A program made the position numbers and the translations under genes. Below are positions 1 through 7,902 of a stretch of DNA of 64,000 nt, piece after piece; positions within the stretch are counted from its first letter, which is position 1, and the number at the start of each line of letters is the position of its first letter. The stretch lies in IMG/VR virus record IMGVR_UViG_3300009537_000002, positions 1 to 64,000 of that record; one strand, written 5' to 3'. The notes below the pieces were generated by a model that ran no database searches, was not told the DNA's origin, and was given only the letters and a program-made list of their open reading frames with translations. Source of the DNA: a virus.

Positions 1-422
1 AGGAGCTCTCCTTCAGCCTCGGTGAGGAGACCGAAGAGCTTGTCGCTATCAAATGTCTTCTCGAGTGTCCAGGGCACCACTACATAGCGATACCCAGCTG
101 CTAAACATGCCTCTTTCTTAAGTTTATCCCTAAACTGAGTAGCATGGAAAGCATCCACTGCTTTATCCATGTTACCACCAAATGCTACAGGTTCGTAGTG
201 TTGTTTGCCATGGCACTCAATGACAAGTTTCAGGTGAGGAATGACCCAGTCAAAACGATGTGCACCGTTAGGATAGGAAGTATTCACGCGGTTGACATGA
301 TACTCCTGAAAGGAAGGATACCCCTTGAATGCAGAGTCGGTACGCAAGACCTCCCCAACCACCTTGTGGAGACGAGAGGCATTCTTGCGGTACTTGTACT
401 GGAAACGACTGTCCTTGCTCAC
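1..422 (-). CDS. VSR-like/PD-(D/E)XK-type endonuclease, 3' end outside window
   Basis: The frame is open from a GTG at 422 to the window edge, so the C-terminus is missing. The start overlaps the upstream stop as GTGA, with GGGAG about 9 bases upstream; an in-frame TTG 15 bases earlier is an alternative start. After a basic N-terminus the protein has a compact nuclease core: F-D-W at about residues 57-59, then V-I-E-C-H-G-K-Q-H-Y at about 67-76. A helix containing FRDKLKKEACLAAGY and a strand YRYVVVPW follow. This D...E-x-H-x-x-Q pattern followed by a D..K helix resembles very-short-patch-repair-like nucleases common in phages, some of which are homing enzymes. The family call is by motif only; target and role are unknown. 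Confidence 0.65.
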   Translation of the reverse strand, partial: MSKDSRFQYKYRKNASRLHKVVGEVLRTDSAFKGYPSFQEYHVNRVNTSYPNGAHRFDWVIPHLKLVIECHGKQHYEPVAFGGNMDKAVDAFHATQFRDKLKKEACLAAGYRYVVVPWTLEKTFDSDKLFGLLTEAEGEL

Positions 423-610
423 AACGTCATCTCCCAACCCTCTGGGTCCTCGAAAATCTCCATGAAGATCTCGTCTTCATGAGCCATAGCAGCATCCATG
501 ATCTGTGCATTAACGAGAATGTCTAGCTCTTGGCGCCTAATCTCGCTTGGAGACTTCTCACCAGTCAACTCAGCGGCTATGTCCTTGAATCGCTCACGCC
601 CGTTAGCCAT
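419..610 (-). CDS. Small acidic protein, unknown function (63 aa)
   Basis: The ATG at 610 follows a good GGGAGAGG ribosome site. The product is mostly helical and acidic: a basic first third (MANGRERFKDIAAELTGEK), then SPSEIRRQELDILVNAQIMDAAMAHEDEIF and an acidic end. It overlaps the upstream gene by 34 bases and the downstream nuclease gene by 4 bases (GTGA), which suggests translational coupling. No domain was recognised. Its place among DNA-metabolism genes hints at an accessory role, but nothing in the sequence shows it. Confidence 0.7.
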   Translation of the reverse strand: MANGRERFKDIAAELTGEKSPSEIRRQELDILVNAQIMDAAMAHEDEIFMEIFEDPEGWEMTL

Positions 611-921
611 GACCCTCTCCCTGTCGCAAACAATGTGTTAGCTATGGTGACCATATCGGTCAACTTTTTCTCTTCTGCGAATCTAGCTAGTTCGAGCGCA
701 AGATCATCATCCTTGATGAACTTACAGCTTGCAAAAACGTCTTTTGAGAAGTCTATGCTGGTGAGCACAGCCTCCTCGATGTACATATGGCCCGACTTGG
801 AACCACCGACACAAAGCATTACAATGAACTCTCGTAATCCTCGCGTGATCGTCCCCAAGTGAAGCATATGAGGGTTACCAGGTAGTCGGAAGATATTAGA
901 GTTCTTGACTCGGAATCTCAT
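577..921 (-). CDS. Hypothetical protein, 114 aa
   Basis: I chose the ATG at 921 (MRFRVKNSNIFRLPGNPH), because the longer open frame upstream only shadows the preceding zinc-ribbon gene. The overlap with that gene is then 26 bases. The N-terminal half has short beta-like stretches (REFIVMLCVGG, SGHMYIEEAVL). The C-terminal half looks helical and charged (DDDLALELARFAEEKKLTDMV). There are no transmembrane segments and no recognised catalytic motif. It belongs to a chain of small overlapping genes running from 1409 down to 419. Confidence 0.6.
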   Translation of the reverse strand: MRFRVKNSNIFRLPGNPHMLHLGTITRGLREFIVMLCVGGSKSGHMYIEEAVLTSIDFSKDVFASCKFIKDDDLALELARFAEEKKLTDMVTIANTLFATGRGSWLTGVSDSRT

Positions 922-1273
922 CAGTCGTGGCTTCCTCTCCCTCTTGCTCGCGTGAATCAAACTTCCCTTCCAAAGTGTCGAGGAAGTGATTGTAGTCACC
1001 GCCAACAACATCCCTAGTGTTGTGAAGCACTCGAGGCTCCAGAAAGTCCTTGCAACAGACACATCGCAGCAGCACATAGGGAATCGTAGAGGGCTTGGGC
1101 GGAACGTCCTGACCCAGTACGATATTATGGTCTGCCTTGTACCTGCTGACTCTTACTTGTTCAAACCACTGCGAACTGCAGCTTGGGCAGCTGATACATT
1201 CCAGGTCTCTCTTCTCAAGATTCTTCAGTATCTGATTCTGCTGACGTTCAAACTCAGCGTATGTCGCTACCAT
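896..1273 (-). CDS. Zinc-ribbon-like small protein, 125 aa
   Basis: The start is the ATG at 1273 (MVATYAEFERQQNQ), preceded by GGAGAA; a longer open frame would run through the preceding small gene. Four cysteines form two knuckles, C-I-S-C-P-S-C near residues 27-33 and C-V-C-C about 40 residues later, separated by strands. This is the layout of a treble-clef or zinc-ribbon fold. The helical N-terminus (EFERQQNQILKNLEKRDLEC) and an acidic tail flank it. Such proteins in phages often bind nucleic acid or host transcription machinery; that is inference only. It overlaps the acidic 51-aa gene upstream by 20 bases. Confidence 0.65.
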   Translation of the reverse strand: MVATYAEFERQQNQILKNLEKRDLECISCPSCSSQWFEQVRVSRYKADHNIVLGQDVPPKPSTIPYVLLRCVCCKDFLEPRVLHNTRDVVGGDYNHFLDTLEGKFDSREQEGEEATTDEIPSQEL

Positions 1274-1409
1274 CTTCTTCTCCTTCTTCTGGCTGATCTT
1301 CTTCAGACTTGATCTCGGGCAAAATGTCACCCGCTACCATCTGAGGAGCATCGTCATCATCCTTGAGGACACCGACTGTCTTGCCAGTTTCGTCTTTTAT
1401 CTTCAACAT
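1254..1409 (-). CDS. Small acidic protein, 51 aa
   Basis: The ATG at 1409 overlaps the upstream stop as TAATG and has a near-perfect AGGAGGTG ribosome site 8 bases away, which fixes the start. The product begins MLKIKDETGKTVGVLKDDDD and ends in a strongly acidic tail (SEEDQPEEGEEDGSDIR). No fold was recognised. Such short acidic proteins could mimic DNA or bind a basic partner, but this is speculation. Translation is probably coupled to the Cas4-like gene before it. Confidence 0.65.
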   Translation of the reverse strand: MLKIKDETGKTVGVLKDDDDAPQMVAGDILPEIKSEEDQPEEGEEDGSDIR

Positions 1410-2119
1410 TAGATAATACACCTCCTTCTGTACGGGCAAGTATTGCACCGGTCAGAAATTATTGGATAGTCAGCACCTTGTTCGATTGCTCTCACAACCT
1501 GTCTGAGCATCCTCTCAGCTCTATCGAGCTCTTCTGAACCTGAGAAGATGACATCATCTTTGATGCCACCTCTAGGGCCAATTGTGAGCCTCTGGTAGCA
1601 GACTGAATCAACTTCCAGCTCACGGGCCAATAGCCACATCTGGCCTCTGACCTCTATGTCATTATATAACTGCCAGCCTGACTGTACAACACTGGATACG
1701 CTAACGATCACTGGTGGTTCACTCACCTTGATAACAGGAATGGTCGACTCGATAACAGTGGAGGAGACTTGGGCAAAGAGAGTGAGGCCAGGATAGGCTA
1801 ACGATTGGTCATGCAAAAGGGTCTGCCTGTACCAACTGTTCAGGAAGTTTAACACCTGCTCTGAACAGATTTTTCCTGCCTTCCAACCTTCTGTGTCGTC
1901 TACGTCAATGTCTTGAAAGACCTCACGGTCTACCCATCCGAGTACAGTACGCCAATCCGGCTTGAAACCCGTCTCTGTTGCTCTAGCGTAACTCTTTTGG
2001 ATGACTCTCTCTGCTATCTTGGCTTGCTTTGTCCGCTCGTCTGGGTGTTCACCCTTCTGATTGCGAAAACGCCTGAAGCAGAGAGAAGCATCTTTAATCG
2101 GGCCTAGTGTCGTTCTCAC
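1409..2119 (-). CDS. Cas4/RecB-like protein with degenerate nuclease centre
   Basis: The start is a GTG at 2119; an in-frame TAA lies just upstream, so the gene cannot extend further. Cysteine placement is that of Cas4-type iron-sulfur nucleases: Cys14 in the first helix, then Cys225-x2-Cys228-x5-Cys234 at the extreme C-terminus (RCNTCPYRRRC). A helix with QMWLLARELE fits the position of the Q-x-x-x-Y motif. The expected G-x-x-D and D/E-x-K catalytic motifs are absent; the corresponding region reads IPVIKVSEPPVIVSVSSV. I infer a structural or regulatory relative of the intact nuclease at 6778-7677. It might instead be a very divergent active enzyme. Confidence 0.6.
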   Translation of the reverse strand: MRTTLGPIKDASLCFRRFRNQKGEHPDERTKQAKIAERVIQKSYARATETGFKPDWRTVLGWVDREVFQDIDVDDTEGWKAGKICSEQVLNFLNSWYRQTLLHDQSLAYPGLTLFAQVSSTVIESTIPVIKVSEPPVIVSVSSVVQSGWQLYNDIEVRGQMWLLARELEVDSVCYQRLTIGPRGGIKDDVIFSGSEELDRAERMLRQVVRAIEQGADYPIISDRCNTCPYRRRCII

Positions 2120-2627
2120 TGGTCTGTGTGTTTACCGTCACTTTGACGAAGTTGATCTTCTTGTCCTTGATCAGCTGTTGAAGCATGCGCTGATCCTTGG
2201 ACAGCCTCGAGCTCTTTCCAGTTTTGATGTCAACAAAATCGACGCGGCCTTCGTGGATAGTTCCGTCTGGTCTCATGCCTGCCTTATTGATCTCTGGGAA
2301 CTTGATACACATGAAGTCTACGATGTTACCCAGTGGAATGATCCTGTCATACTGTGCTTCGAGCTCAATGTATCCAATCAGCTCTCCGAGTGCACCTTTC
2401 TTGGTGTTGGTGGATGACTGGATAGAGTGAAGTACTTTGTTGGGTAGAGCTTGAATAGCTTGTTGCAACGGGTCCATGTTAACCGTCACTTGGGCAGGTT
2501 CCTGCTTACGTAGAATGTCACTTTGAAGAACCTGTGCCTGACTGCCTACCAGATTCTTAATACTCACGATACCGTAGATCAGTACAACCAACAGCACTAA
2601 AGCAGCAACGATAATCCATATTGTCAC
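2094..2627 (-). CDS. Membrane-anchored Holliday-junction-resolvase-like endonuclease
   Basis: The 177-aa product starts with one transmembrane segment (about residues 4-23, WIIVAALVLLVVLIYGIV) and a linker. A nuclease-like domain follows: G81-E82 in GELIGYIELE, D104 in NIVDF, then VDFVDIKTG with D130, D133 and K135, and a basic helix. This order matches the endonuclease family related to archaeal Holliday junction resolvases (PF10107 type), whose members often carry an N-terminal membrane helix. The start overlaps the upstream gene by ATGA. It could process DNA branches at the membrane or degrade host DNA; the role is inferred. Confidence 0.7.
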   Translation of the reverse strand: MTIWIIVAALVLLVVLIYGIVSIKNLVGSQAQVLQSDILRKQEPAQVTVNMDPLQQAIQALPNKVLHSIQSSTNTKKGALGELIGYIELEAQYDRIIPLGNIVDFMCIKFPEINKAGMRPDGTIHEGRVDFVDIKTGKSSRLSKDQRMLQQLIKDKKINFVKVTVNTQTSENDTRPD

Positions 2628-3622
2628 AGCACAGCTCCTACGAACAGAGACACAGCCCAGCCTTCTGAGATAATGTAAGTCACATGCGGCGCCAACCAGA
2701 TGTTACTGAACAACGGCAAGTGTTGTCCTACATTAAAAGCCACAGGGCTAACGCCAACACCAGGGCGATTATCAGCAAGGTCGAAAGAGACACGTAGAAA
2801 CCTCCAGTCAAGATCGTTCACAGTACGACCGTACGCGAACGGAGAAAAGCCCAATGACCCACCAAGCGATAAGTCAGGTGGAGTAAGCTTAGCACCAGCG
2901 AGCGCGCCCACATCAATGTGAGGAGCCCACCAGAAGAATTGTTTGTCGTCTGGTTTTTCAACTACCACAGCAAATTTCGTTACCGGGACCTTCAGAATGC
3001 GCTCCTTGGTCTTGCGATCAATCTCCCACACATTGGCGTAGTGATTGATGGCACCGGATGGTGTATGAGACTCCACAAATTGGAGTTCAAAGTCCATCAT
3101 GAGCTCATATCTGTGCTCAAACAGAACTTCACGCTCAGGACCAGTGATGGGAGTGACACGAGTCTCCAGTTTGAGACGACTGTCCTCGTACTTACCAAAC
3201 AAGTGACTGACAGGTTGTAAGGTTTGTTCAGTAATAGCCTCGTACATCTTACCCCGAACTAGATTGAGCTCAGCAGGCACTTCAATCGTCTTGCCTTCAA
3301 CATAAACAACCTCTGTCTTTTGAGCCTTCGCTTTCTTTTTCAACGTTCTGTACTGAAACTCAAGTTCACCATACCGGGTCATCAAAGCCTTCCTGGCCTT
3401 GATCTCACTAGCAACATCCTTCTCAAGTTTGCCGATGTAGTCCTGAGCATCACCGAACTTAGTTAGTGCACGACCCTTCTCAAGATCGGCCTGCATCAAC
3501 TGCTTGTTCAGCTGGTCATTCGCATCCATCAGCTCAGCGCGGTCGCATCCAGCCTTACCCAACAGACCTAGACTAGCGGTCAGAGCTGTTGTCAGCAGGA
3601 TCGACAGTAGCTTGCTTTTCAT
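2624..3622 (-). CDS. Secreted coiled-coil protein with beta-rich C-terminus
   Basis: The 332-aa protein has a signal peptide (MKSKLLSILLTTALTASLGLLGKAGC). The Cys after KAG could be a lipoprotein site, but the preceding residues fit a lipobox poorly. Residues about 28-105 are a charged coiled coil. The middle is mixed alpha/beta. The last 100 residues are alternating aromatic and glycine-rich strands (e.g. LSLGGSLGFSPFAYG, WRFLRVSFDLAD, ending in VSLFVGAVL), like outer-membrane strands. It probably acts in the periplasm or outer membrane, perhaps in lysis or envelope modification. No specific family was recognised. Confidence 0.7.
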   Translation of the reverse strand: MKSKLLSILLTTALTASLGLLGKAGCDRAELMDANDQLNKQLMQADLEKGRALTKFGDAQDYIGKLEKDVASEIKARKALMTRYGELEFQYRTLKKKAKAQKTEVVYVEGKTIEVPAELNLVRGKMYEAITEQTLQPVSHLFGKYEDSRLKLETRVTPITGPEREVLFEHRYELMMDFELQFVESHTPSGAINHYANVWEIDRKTKERILKVPVTKFAVVVEKPDDKQFFWWAPHIDVGALAGAKLTPPDLSLGGSLGFSPFAYGRTVNDLDWRFLRVSFDLADNRPGVGVSPVAFNVGQHLPLFSNIWLAPHVTYIISEGWAVSLFVGAVL

Positions 3623-3719
3623 TCTTCTTCTCCTTCTTCTTTTCGAAAGTATTTGCCCAGTTGTCTTCTACCTGTTTATCAGGCACCAATTGGGGTCGTC
3701 TCTTACTACCTTTACCCAT
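3573..3719 (-). CDS. Small basic protein, 48 aa
   Basis: A short frame starts one base after the preceding stop (TGA-T-ATG) and overlaps the next gene by 50 bases. The product is hydrophilic and basic (MGKGSKRRPQLVPDKQVEDN...FEKKKEKKNEK). It has no membrane segment. The ribosome site is weak, so translation may rely on coupling to the preceding gene. The A-rich Lys stretch also contains the ribosome site of the next gene (GAAGGAGAAGAAG). No function can be given. Confidence 0.5.
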   Translation of the reverse strand: MGKGSKRRPQLVPDKQVEDNWANTFEKKKEKKNEKQATVDPADNSSDR

Positions 3720-3720
3720 A

Positions 3721-3870
3721 TCACACCGTTTCGTGTTTAGGGAAGTACTCGTTGATGAAGAAGTCTTCGTACCCTTCTAGTTCTTCTTCAGTCAGACCGA
3801 ACTCACGCAAGTCCATCTTGTCCTGTAGCAGCTCATCGGCCGCCTGGAGGTACTTCAGTAAGGCCCACAT
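3721..3870 (-). CDS. Small acidic protein, 49 aa
   Basis: I chose the ATG at 3870, preceded by ACGGGG. The longer frame from 4050 would run entirely through the preceding membrane-protein gene. The product (MWALLKYLQAADELLQDKMD...) is acidic and helical, with an aromatic end (GYEDFFINEYFPKHETV). It overlaps the preceding gene by 16 bases. No family was recognised. Confidence 0.55.
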   Translation of the reverse strand: MWALLKYLQAADELLQDKMDLREFGLTEEELEGYEDFFINEYFPKHETV

Positions 3871-4175
3871 ATTAGTTCCCCGTCCGGGGGTATTGGTATT
3901 CCGTAAGCCTCGTGTGCTCTTCTGAACCACAGGTTTCTGTCCTCGCAAAGTTCTGAGTCGTAGCTCGCGTCCAGACATGTGTTTGCTGCCGTGCGCCAAA
4001 TCTCTGCTTGCTCCTCGTAATGATCTCGGTGTTTCAAACATGTTGACCACTCTCTTTCAATAAATACAATAATCCGGCCTGAACCGAACATAAGCGAAAA
4101 GGCGATTATAAGCACGGAGCTTATAACCACCAAAACGCTTATAACTTTAAGCCGCTGGACGATTCGAGTTCGCAT
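3855..4175 (-). CDS. Single-pass membrane protein with Cys-containing domain, 106 aa
   Basis: The start at 4175 (MRTRIVQRLKVISVL) gives a basic N-terminus followed by one hydrophobic helix, about residues 9-30. The rest is hydrophilic, with five cysteines (STCLKHRD, NTCLDAS, ELCEDRN, LICGPY region), probably exported and disulfide-bonded. It overlaps the end of the primase-helicase gene by 29 bases and the next small gene by 16. The topology suggests an anchored periplasmic protein, perhaps lysis-related or superinfection-related. No family was recognised. Confidence 0.6.
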   Translation of the reverse strand: MRTRIVQRLKVISVLVVISSVLIIAFSLMFGSGRIIVFIEREWSTCLKHRDHYEEQAEIWRTAANTCLDASYDSELCEDRNLWFRRAHEAYGIPIPPDGELICGPY

Positions 4176-6765
4176 AGACCCCATCAGAGCCACCGCACTT
4201 GTTGAAGATGTCCCAACCTTGCTTACGTTGCTCGTCATCATCCTTGTCCATGTCGAGGCGTTCCATCATCATGAACATGGCTCGAGCTGGTTTCCAACCC
4301 TTGTCACGAACAATCTGAGTGACCTCGTCATAGACAGCCTTGTGTCCAACTGAGTCTTCGCCTTGAGCTTCCTTCTCTTTACGACGCCAGTTGTTTACCA
4401 TCTCAGCAGTTGCTCCAATGAAGTAGGAGGAGGCTGGGAAGAACTGGAAGTACATCCTGTCCTTGAACGAGGTGATCTTGTTCTTGCCAACTTGTACTTC
4501 GATAACAGGAAGACGATCGCCCTGGTTGTCACGGTGGACCATGGTTGCTGCGGCGCCCTTCTCATGTAGCTCATTGTGTACGTGAGCGATGAGATTGGCA
4601 TCGTATTCAATCTGAATGGTCTCGCTGATGTCCTGGTTACCAGCCTTCTTGTTGTCCTGTGTCTTCCTGTATTCAACAGTCGTAATGACGCAAATGTGAT
4701 GCTTGGTAGCCAAGCCCTTCATCACCTTAGACAGCTCCTTGAAGCGGGTTCGTTCGTCACCACGGATATTCTGGAAGTCCGACAGCTTGTGGAAGTTGTC
4801 GAGGACATAGACGATGTTCCTGTCTGGGTACTTCTCCTTCATTCTACGAATGAGGTTGTCAGCGTAGGAGATAGAGATACCATCGTTTGCATCCTTAATG
4901 AGCAGGCGGCCACGTTTGGCCAGGTCAACGATATTGTTGTATCCCTCGTTACGGTCCTCGTGAACCAGAGAATCAATGGAATCACGAGCTGCATAGTTGG
5001 GATTCATCACATGATTGAGCTCAAGTCGCGTGTTGCCCTTACCTAGGCAGATGAACTTCGGTAGTACCTGTTCGAAGGTATCGTCGATGGTATGATAGAT
5101 GACACACGCATCATTGTCCTTCTCTTTGGTAGCAATATCCCACATAAGCTTACACATGAAAGAAGTTTTACCCGAGTTAGGTTTGCCACCAATGACCATC
5201 CACACATCCTTCTTCCAGTTGCCCGCAAGATTGTTCTGGAGTTCATGAAGATCAGTAGAGAGGACAAAGCCTGTGAATGATCCGTCCAGGCCCTCTTCGT
5301 AATCTTTCTGTTCCAGAATACGAGAGACAAAGGCATCTTCACTGAATGCATCTTCCTCATACTTCCTGGCAATGTCATACAGGTTAACATCAGCCTCATG
5401 AAGGAAGTGTTGAATGTTCAAAGGATCACGCTTGATCTCCGTGGCCAGCTTGTCGGCAATGTTCTGCATCTCTCGAGTCTTAGCTGCGTCCTTGACGTTC
5501 TGGAGCCTGTTGAGTTCACGTTGGACGGTCTTCAGGGTGTAGCCAGTCATCTGAGCTAGCTCATGACACATCTTTTCCTGCTTGATGTAGGAGGTCTCGT
5601 TGACGATGAGCGGAATCATGCTCGTGCAGACCATCTCAGAGTCAGCGTCATCGCCAAACTGATTGAGTCTCCACTTGAAAGCAGAGTGCTGAATGAGCTT
5701 CTTGAACTTCTCTACACCATGCTCACCGATGAAATCGTCAGGGTCCTTTCCTTGGGGGATAATAACGATTCGCACTTTGAGGTCCTTATGACCTGACAGC
5801 ACGTTGTCGAGTAGTCTAGCAGTAGCTTCCTGTCCAGCCTTGTCACCGTCCAAGCAAAGCACAACGTCGTAGATGTTATGATCTTTGAGGACGTAGATGT
5901 GATCTTGAGTTAGAGCAGTGCCGCCAATAGCAGCGCAATTCCAAAATCCATGCTCATTCGCAGTAGCCACATCACCATACCCTTCAAAGATGTAAAGGGG
6001 AGTAGACTTACGACCTTTCTTTTCAAGAAAGCGATCAAAGCCGAATAGACGCTTGGACTTCTGGTAGATGTTGCACTTAACACCAGTGCTCTTTTGATTG
6101 ACATACTTTGCACCCTTTCCTTCTACGTGGTTCAGGTCTCTGGAGGCGAATCCGACAGGTCGTCCATCACCATCACGAATCGTGAAGACGAGTCGCTCAG
6201 CTCCAAAGATTGCTTCTCGGTTGAGGTCAACTTCGTTAAGGAATTGAGCTGTGAAACCAGCCTGCTTAAGGCTATCTCTGAAGCTACGATAGTCGTGGAC
6301 AGATCCGATTCCAAGGTCACGACATGTCCCTGGACTCCATCCACGTTCCCCAATTGCTTCGTTAAATCTATCAGCCTGTTTGCCACCGATAACAAGCTCA
6401 CTTGCAATTCGGTAAGCTCGGTATGTGTCAAGCTCGTACAGCTCTTCTTCTGTGAGGGGCTCATGTTCCAATGGTACCCCATACTTCTCAGCTAGGAAAG
6501 GGAGTGTTTCAGTAATGAAACCCTGACCGCTGATAGGTAGGCCCTCAAGTTGAGATACTGCATTGAAGATGGTACCAGAAGCACCACAACCAAAACAGTT
6601 CCATGCGTCACCAGAAGGGACGATGCCACAACTGGGATTGGAGTCTTCATGCTCGGGGGTTAAGCAGGAGAATAGCTTCTTTGTATTGAAACCCTTCTCT
6701 TGTAGATAGTCTTCGAGGCGCGGATAGATAGCATCTACCGCCTGTTGATAGTTACGAACTCTCAT
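4147..6765 (-). CDS. Bifunctional DNA primase-helicase
   Basis: The 872-aa protein fuses a DnaG-like primase to a DnaB/T7-gp4-like helicase. A CHC2 zinc site is visible as Cys34, His39, Cys57 and Cys60 (NCFGCGASG). The TOPRIM core has Glu261-Gly262 in YIFEGYGDVA and Asp306-Gly-Asp308 in LCLDGDKAG. The helicase Walker A is G526-GKPNSGKT-534, with a later Walker-B-like NIVYVLDNFHKL. It would synthesise primers and unwind DNA at the phage replication fork. The start ATG has AGGAAAG upstream, and the gene follows the RecB-like nuclease by 12 bases. No DNA polymerase gene is in the window. Family recognition is strong; the sequence looks intact. Confidence 0.95.
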   Translation of the reverse strand: MRVRNYQQAVDAIYPRLEDYLQEKGFNTKKLFSCLTPEHEDSNPSCGIVPSGDAWNCFGCGASGTIFNAVSQLEGLPISGQGFITETLPFLAEKYGVPLEHEPLTEEELYELDTYRAYRIASELVIGGKQADRFNEAIGERGWSPGTCRDLGIGSVHDYRSFRDSLKQAGFTAQFLNEVDLNREAIFGAERLVFTIRDGDGRPVGFASRDLNHVEGKGAKYVNQKSTGVKCNIYQKSKRLFGFDRFLEKKGRKSTPLYIFEGYGDVATANEHGFWNCAAIGGTALTQDHIYVLKDHNIYDVVLCLDGDKAGQEATARLLDNVLSGHKDLKVRIVIIPQGKDPDDFIGEHGVEKFKKLIQHSAFKWRLNQFGDDADSEMVCTSMIPLIVNETSYIKQEKMCHELAQMTGYTLKTVQRELNRLQNVKDAAKTREMQNIADKLATEIKRDPLNIQHFLHEADVNLYDIARKYEEDAFSEDAFVSRILEQKDYEEGLDGSFTGFVLSTDLHELQNNLAGNWKKDVWMVIGGKPNSGKTSFMCKLMWDIATKEKDNDACVIYHTIDDTFEQVLPKFICLGKGNTRLELNHVMNPNYAARDSIDSLVHEDRNEGYNNIVDLAKRGRLLIKDANDGISISYADNLIRRMKEKYPDRNIVYVLDNFHKLSDFQNIRGDERTRFKELSKVMKGLATKHHICVITTVEYRKTQDNKKAGNQDISETIQIEYDANLIAHVHNELHEKGAAATMVHRDNQGDRLPVIEVQVGKNKITSFKDRMYFQFFPASSYFIGATAEMVNNWRRKEKEAQGEDSVGHKAVYDEVTQIVRDKGWKPARAMFMMMERLDMDKDDDEQRKQGWDIFNKCGGSDGVYANSNRPAA

Positions 6766-6777
6766 TGTCTTTCCTGT

Positions 6778-7677
6778 CTAGGCTAGTAGCCTTTGATTCT
6801 TGTAGCTCTGCCCTTGGTTACAAAACGGAAGGGCAGCACAGTAGTTGCAACGTCTGACTTTAGCTGGTCGATCCTGGATGAATCCAGCAATCTTCTTCGT
6901 TCTCATGTACGTTTCAGCTTCTTGTCTTGTGTCACATAGTTTAGTTGCTCTCTTACCACCACGCTTCATGACTGCAAACTTGTCGTCGCTCATCCAGAGC
7001 TCTTCACGAGTGCAGCCAGGAAGATCATCATCAGACAGGTCCTTGTTCGCCTCAATAAGCTCGAGCCTGGATAGAATCCACTCCTCGATCTCTTCGAGTG
7101 ACATCAATTCAATGCGATGTCCTGGAGCAATTCGCTGCTGAGGATACTTGTTGTCTTGCTTCGCCTTCGACGACTGCCAGTCAGTGAAGAAGAAGTCAAT
7201 GAATCCATGGTCAGTAACAGAATAGTCTAGAGACAACAGCCACCTGTAGACGGATAGCTGCAGTCTGTAATCGTCGTCCTTTCCTCCATAGATGAAAGCC
7301 CACACGGATGTGGTCTTAACGTCTCGAAGGGTAACAGTACCATCCTCATTGTGTTCGAGGATATCGTACTTGCCAGTGACTTCGTACTCAATGTCTCCAA
7401 CCATAATGGTTCGAAGAGCACGCTGTTCCTTTTGAACATTCTCAGTTCGGACCTTCTCAATCGAATCGTGAATAGCGCTTCCCACGCTAGCAGCTACTCG
7501 ATCAGACACATCAGTCTCCAACTCTTCTCTGTGACGCACCGTGATCAGATGAGCTCGAGTTGGCTTCATCATAGTGGTTGCACTGATGGTCAGCGGATTG
7601 TAGTTGTGATCGTAGTCGTCGTGGATTAGCCAGTCTACTATGTACTGAGGATAGTTCAGCTTATTTGTAAATTCCAT
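6778..7677 (-). CDS. Cas4/RecB-family PD-(D/E)XK exonuclease
   Basis: The 299-aa protein shows the full RecB-type nuclease motif series: G66-SAIH (His70), G-K-Y-D105, D119-V-K121 and Q140-x-x-x-Y144. Cys222 and Cys277-x2-Cys280-x5-Cys286 (CNYCAALPFC) provide four candidate iron-sulfur ligands. Related phage proteins act as 5'-3' or bidirectional DNA exonucleases in recombination and replication. The gene lies directly before the primase-helicase gene, consistent with such a role. There is no CRISPR context, so the Cas4 resemblance reflects fold only. The degenerate relative at 1409-2119 may be a partner. Confidence 0.85.
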   Translation of the reverse strand: MEFTNKLNYPQYIVDWLIHDDYDHNYNPLTISATTMMKPTRAHLITVRHREELETDVSDRVAASVGSAIHDSIEKVRTENVQKEQRALRTIMVGDIEYEVTGKYDILEHNEDGTVTLRDVKTTSVWAFIYGGKDDDYRLQLSVYRWLLSLDYSVTDHGFIDFFFTDWQSSKAKQDNKYPQQRIAPGHRIELMSLEEIEEWILSRLELIEANKDLSDDDLPGCTREELWMSDDKFAVMKRGGKRATKLCDTRQEAETYMRTKKIAGFIQDRPAKVRRCNYCAALPFCNQGQSYKNQRLLA

Positions 7678-7689
7678 GTCTCTCTAATC

Positions 7690-7902
7690 TTAAGGTGCAG
7701 TCTCAAGAGCAGCTACTTTGCTCTCAAGAGTCGTCACTCGCGTCTGGAGATCGTCAATCTCACTCTGGCGAATATTGAGCAAGGCCACCAATTGGGCCTT
7801 TGTAGGCTGATTGTTCACCGCCGTCTGCAGGTCGTTGAGAGCTCTCTCAATGGCCAGGAAACGGTTCTCAATAGCATTTGCTTCTGCTGGTGAGAGTGCC
7901 AT
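7690..7902 (-). CDS. Short coiled-coil protein, 70 aa
   Basis: The ATG at 7902 (MALSPAEANAIENRFLAIER) overlaps the preceding stop as TAATG and has AGGAG upstream. The product is almost wholly helical. Its C-terminal heptads (LQTRVTTLESKVAALETAP) form a typical coiled coil, likely a dimer or trimer. It may be an oligomeric structural or lysis accessory protein. No domain beyond the coiled coil was recognised. Confidence 0.65.
   Translation of the reverse strand: MALSPAEANAIENRFLAIERALNDLQTAVNNQPTKAQLVALLNIRQSEIDDLQTRVTTLESKVAALETAP

Noticed and set aside
577-1077. Longer 166-aa version of the 114-aa gene
   Set aside because: The additional N-terminal residues are read from within the zinc-ribbon gene and are Cys/Thr-rich shadow sequence; the ATG at 921 is more plausible.
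6778-7677. Possible CRISPR context from a Cas4-like gene
   Set aside because: No repeats, Cas1 or other Cas genes are present; RecB-type nucleases with this fold are common in phage replication modules.
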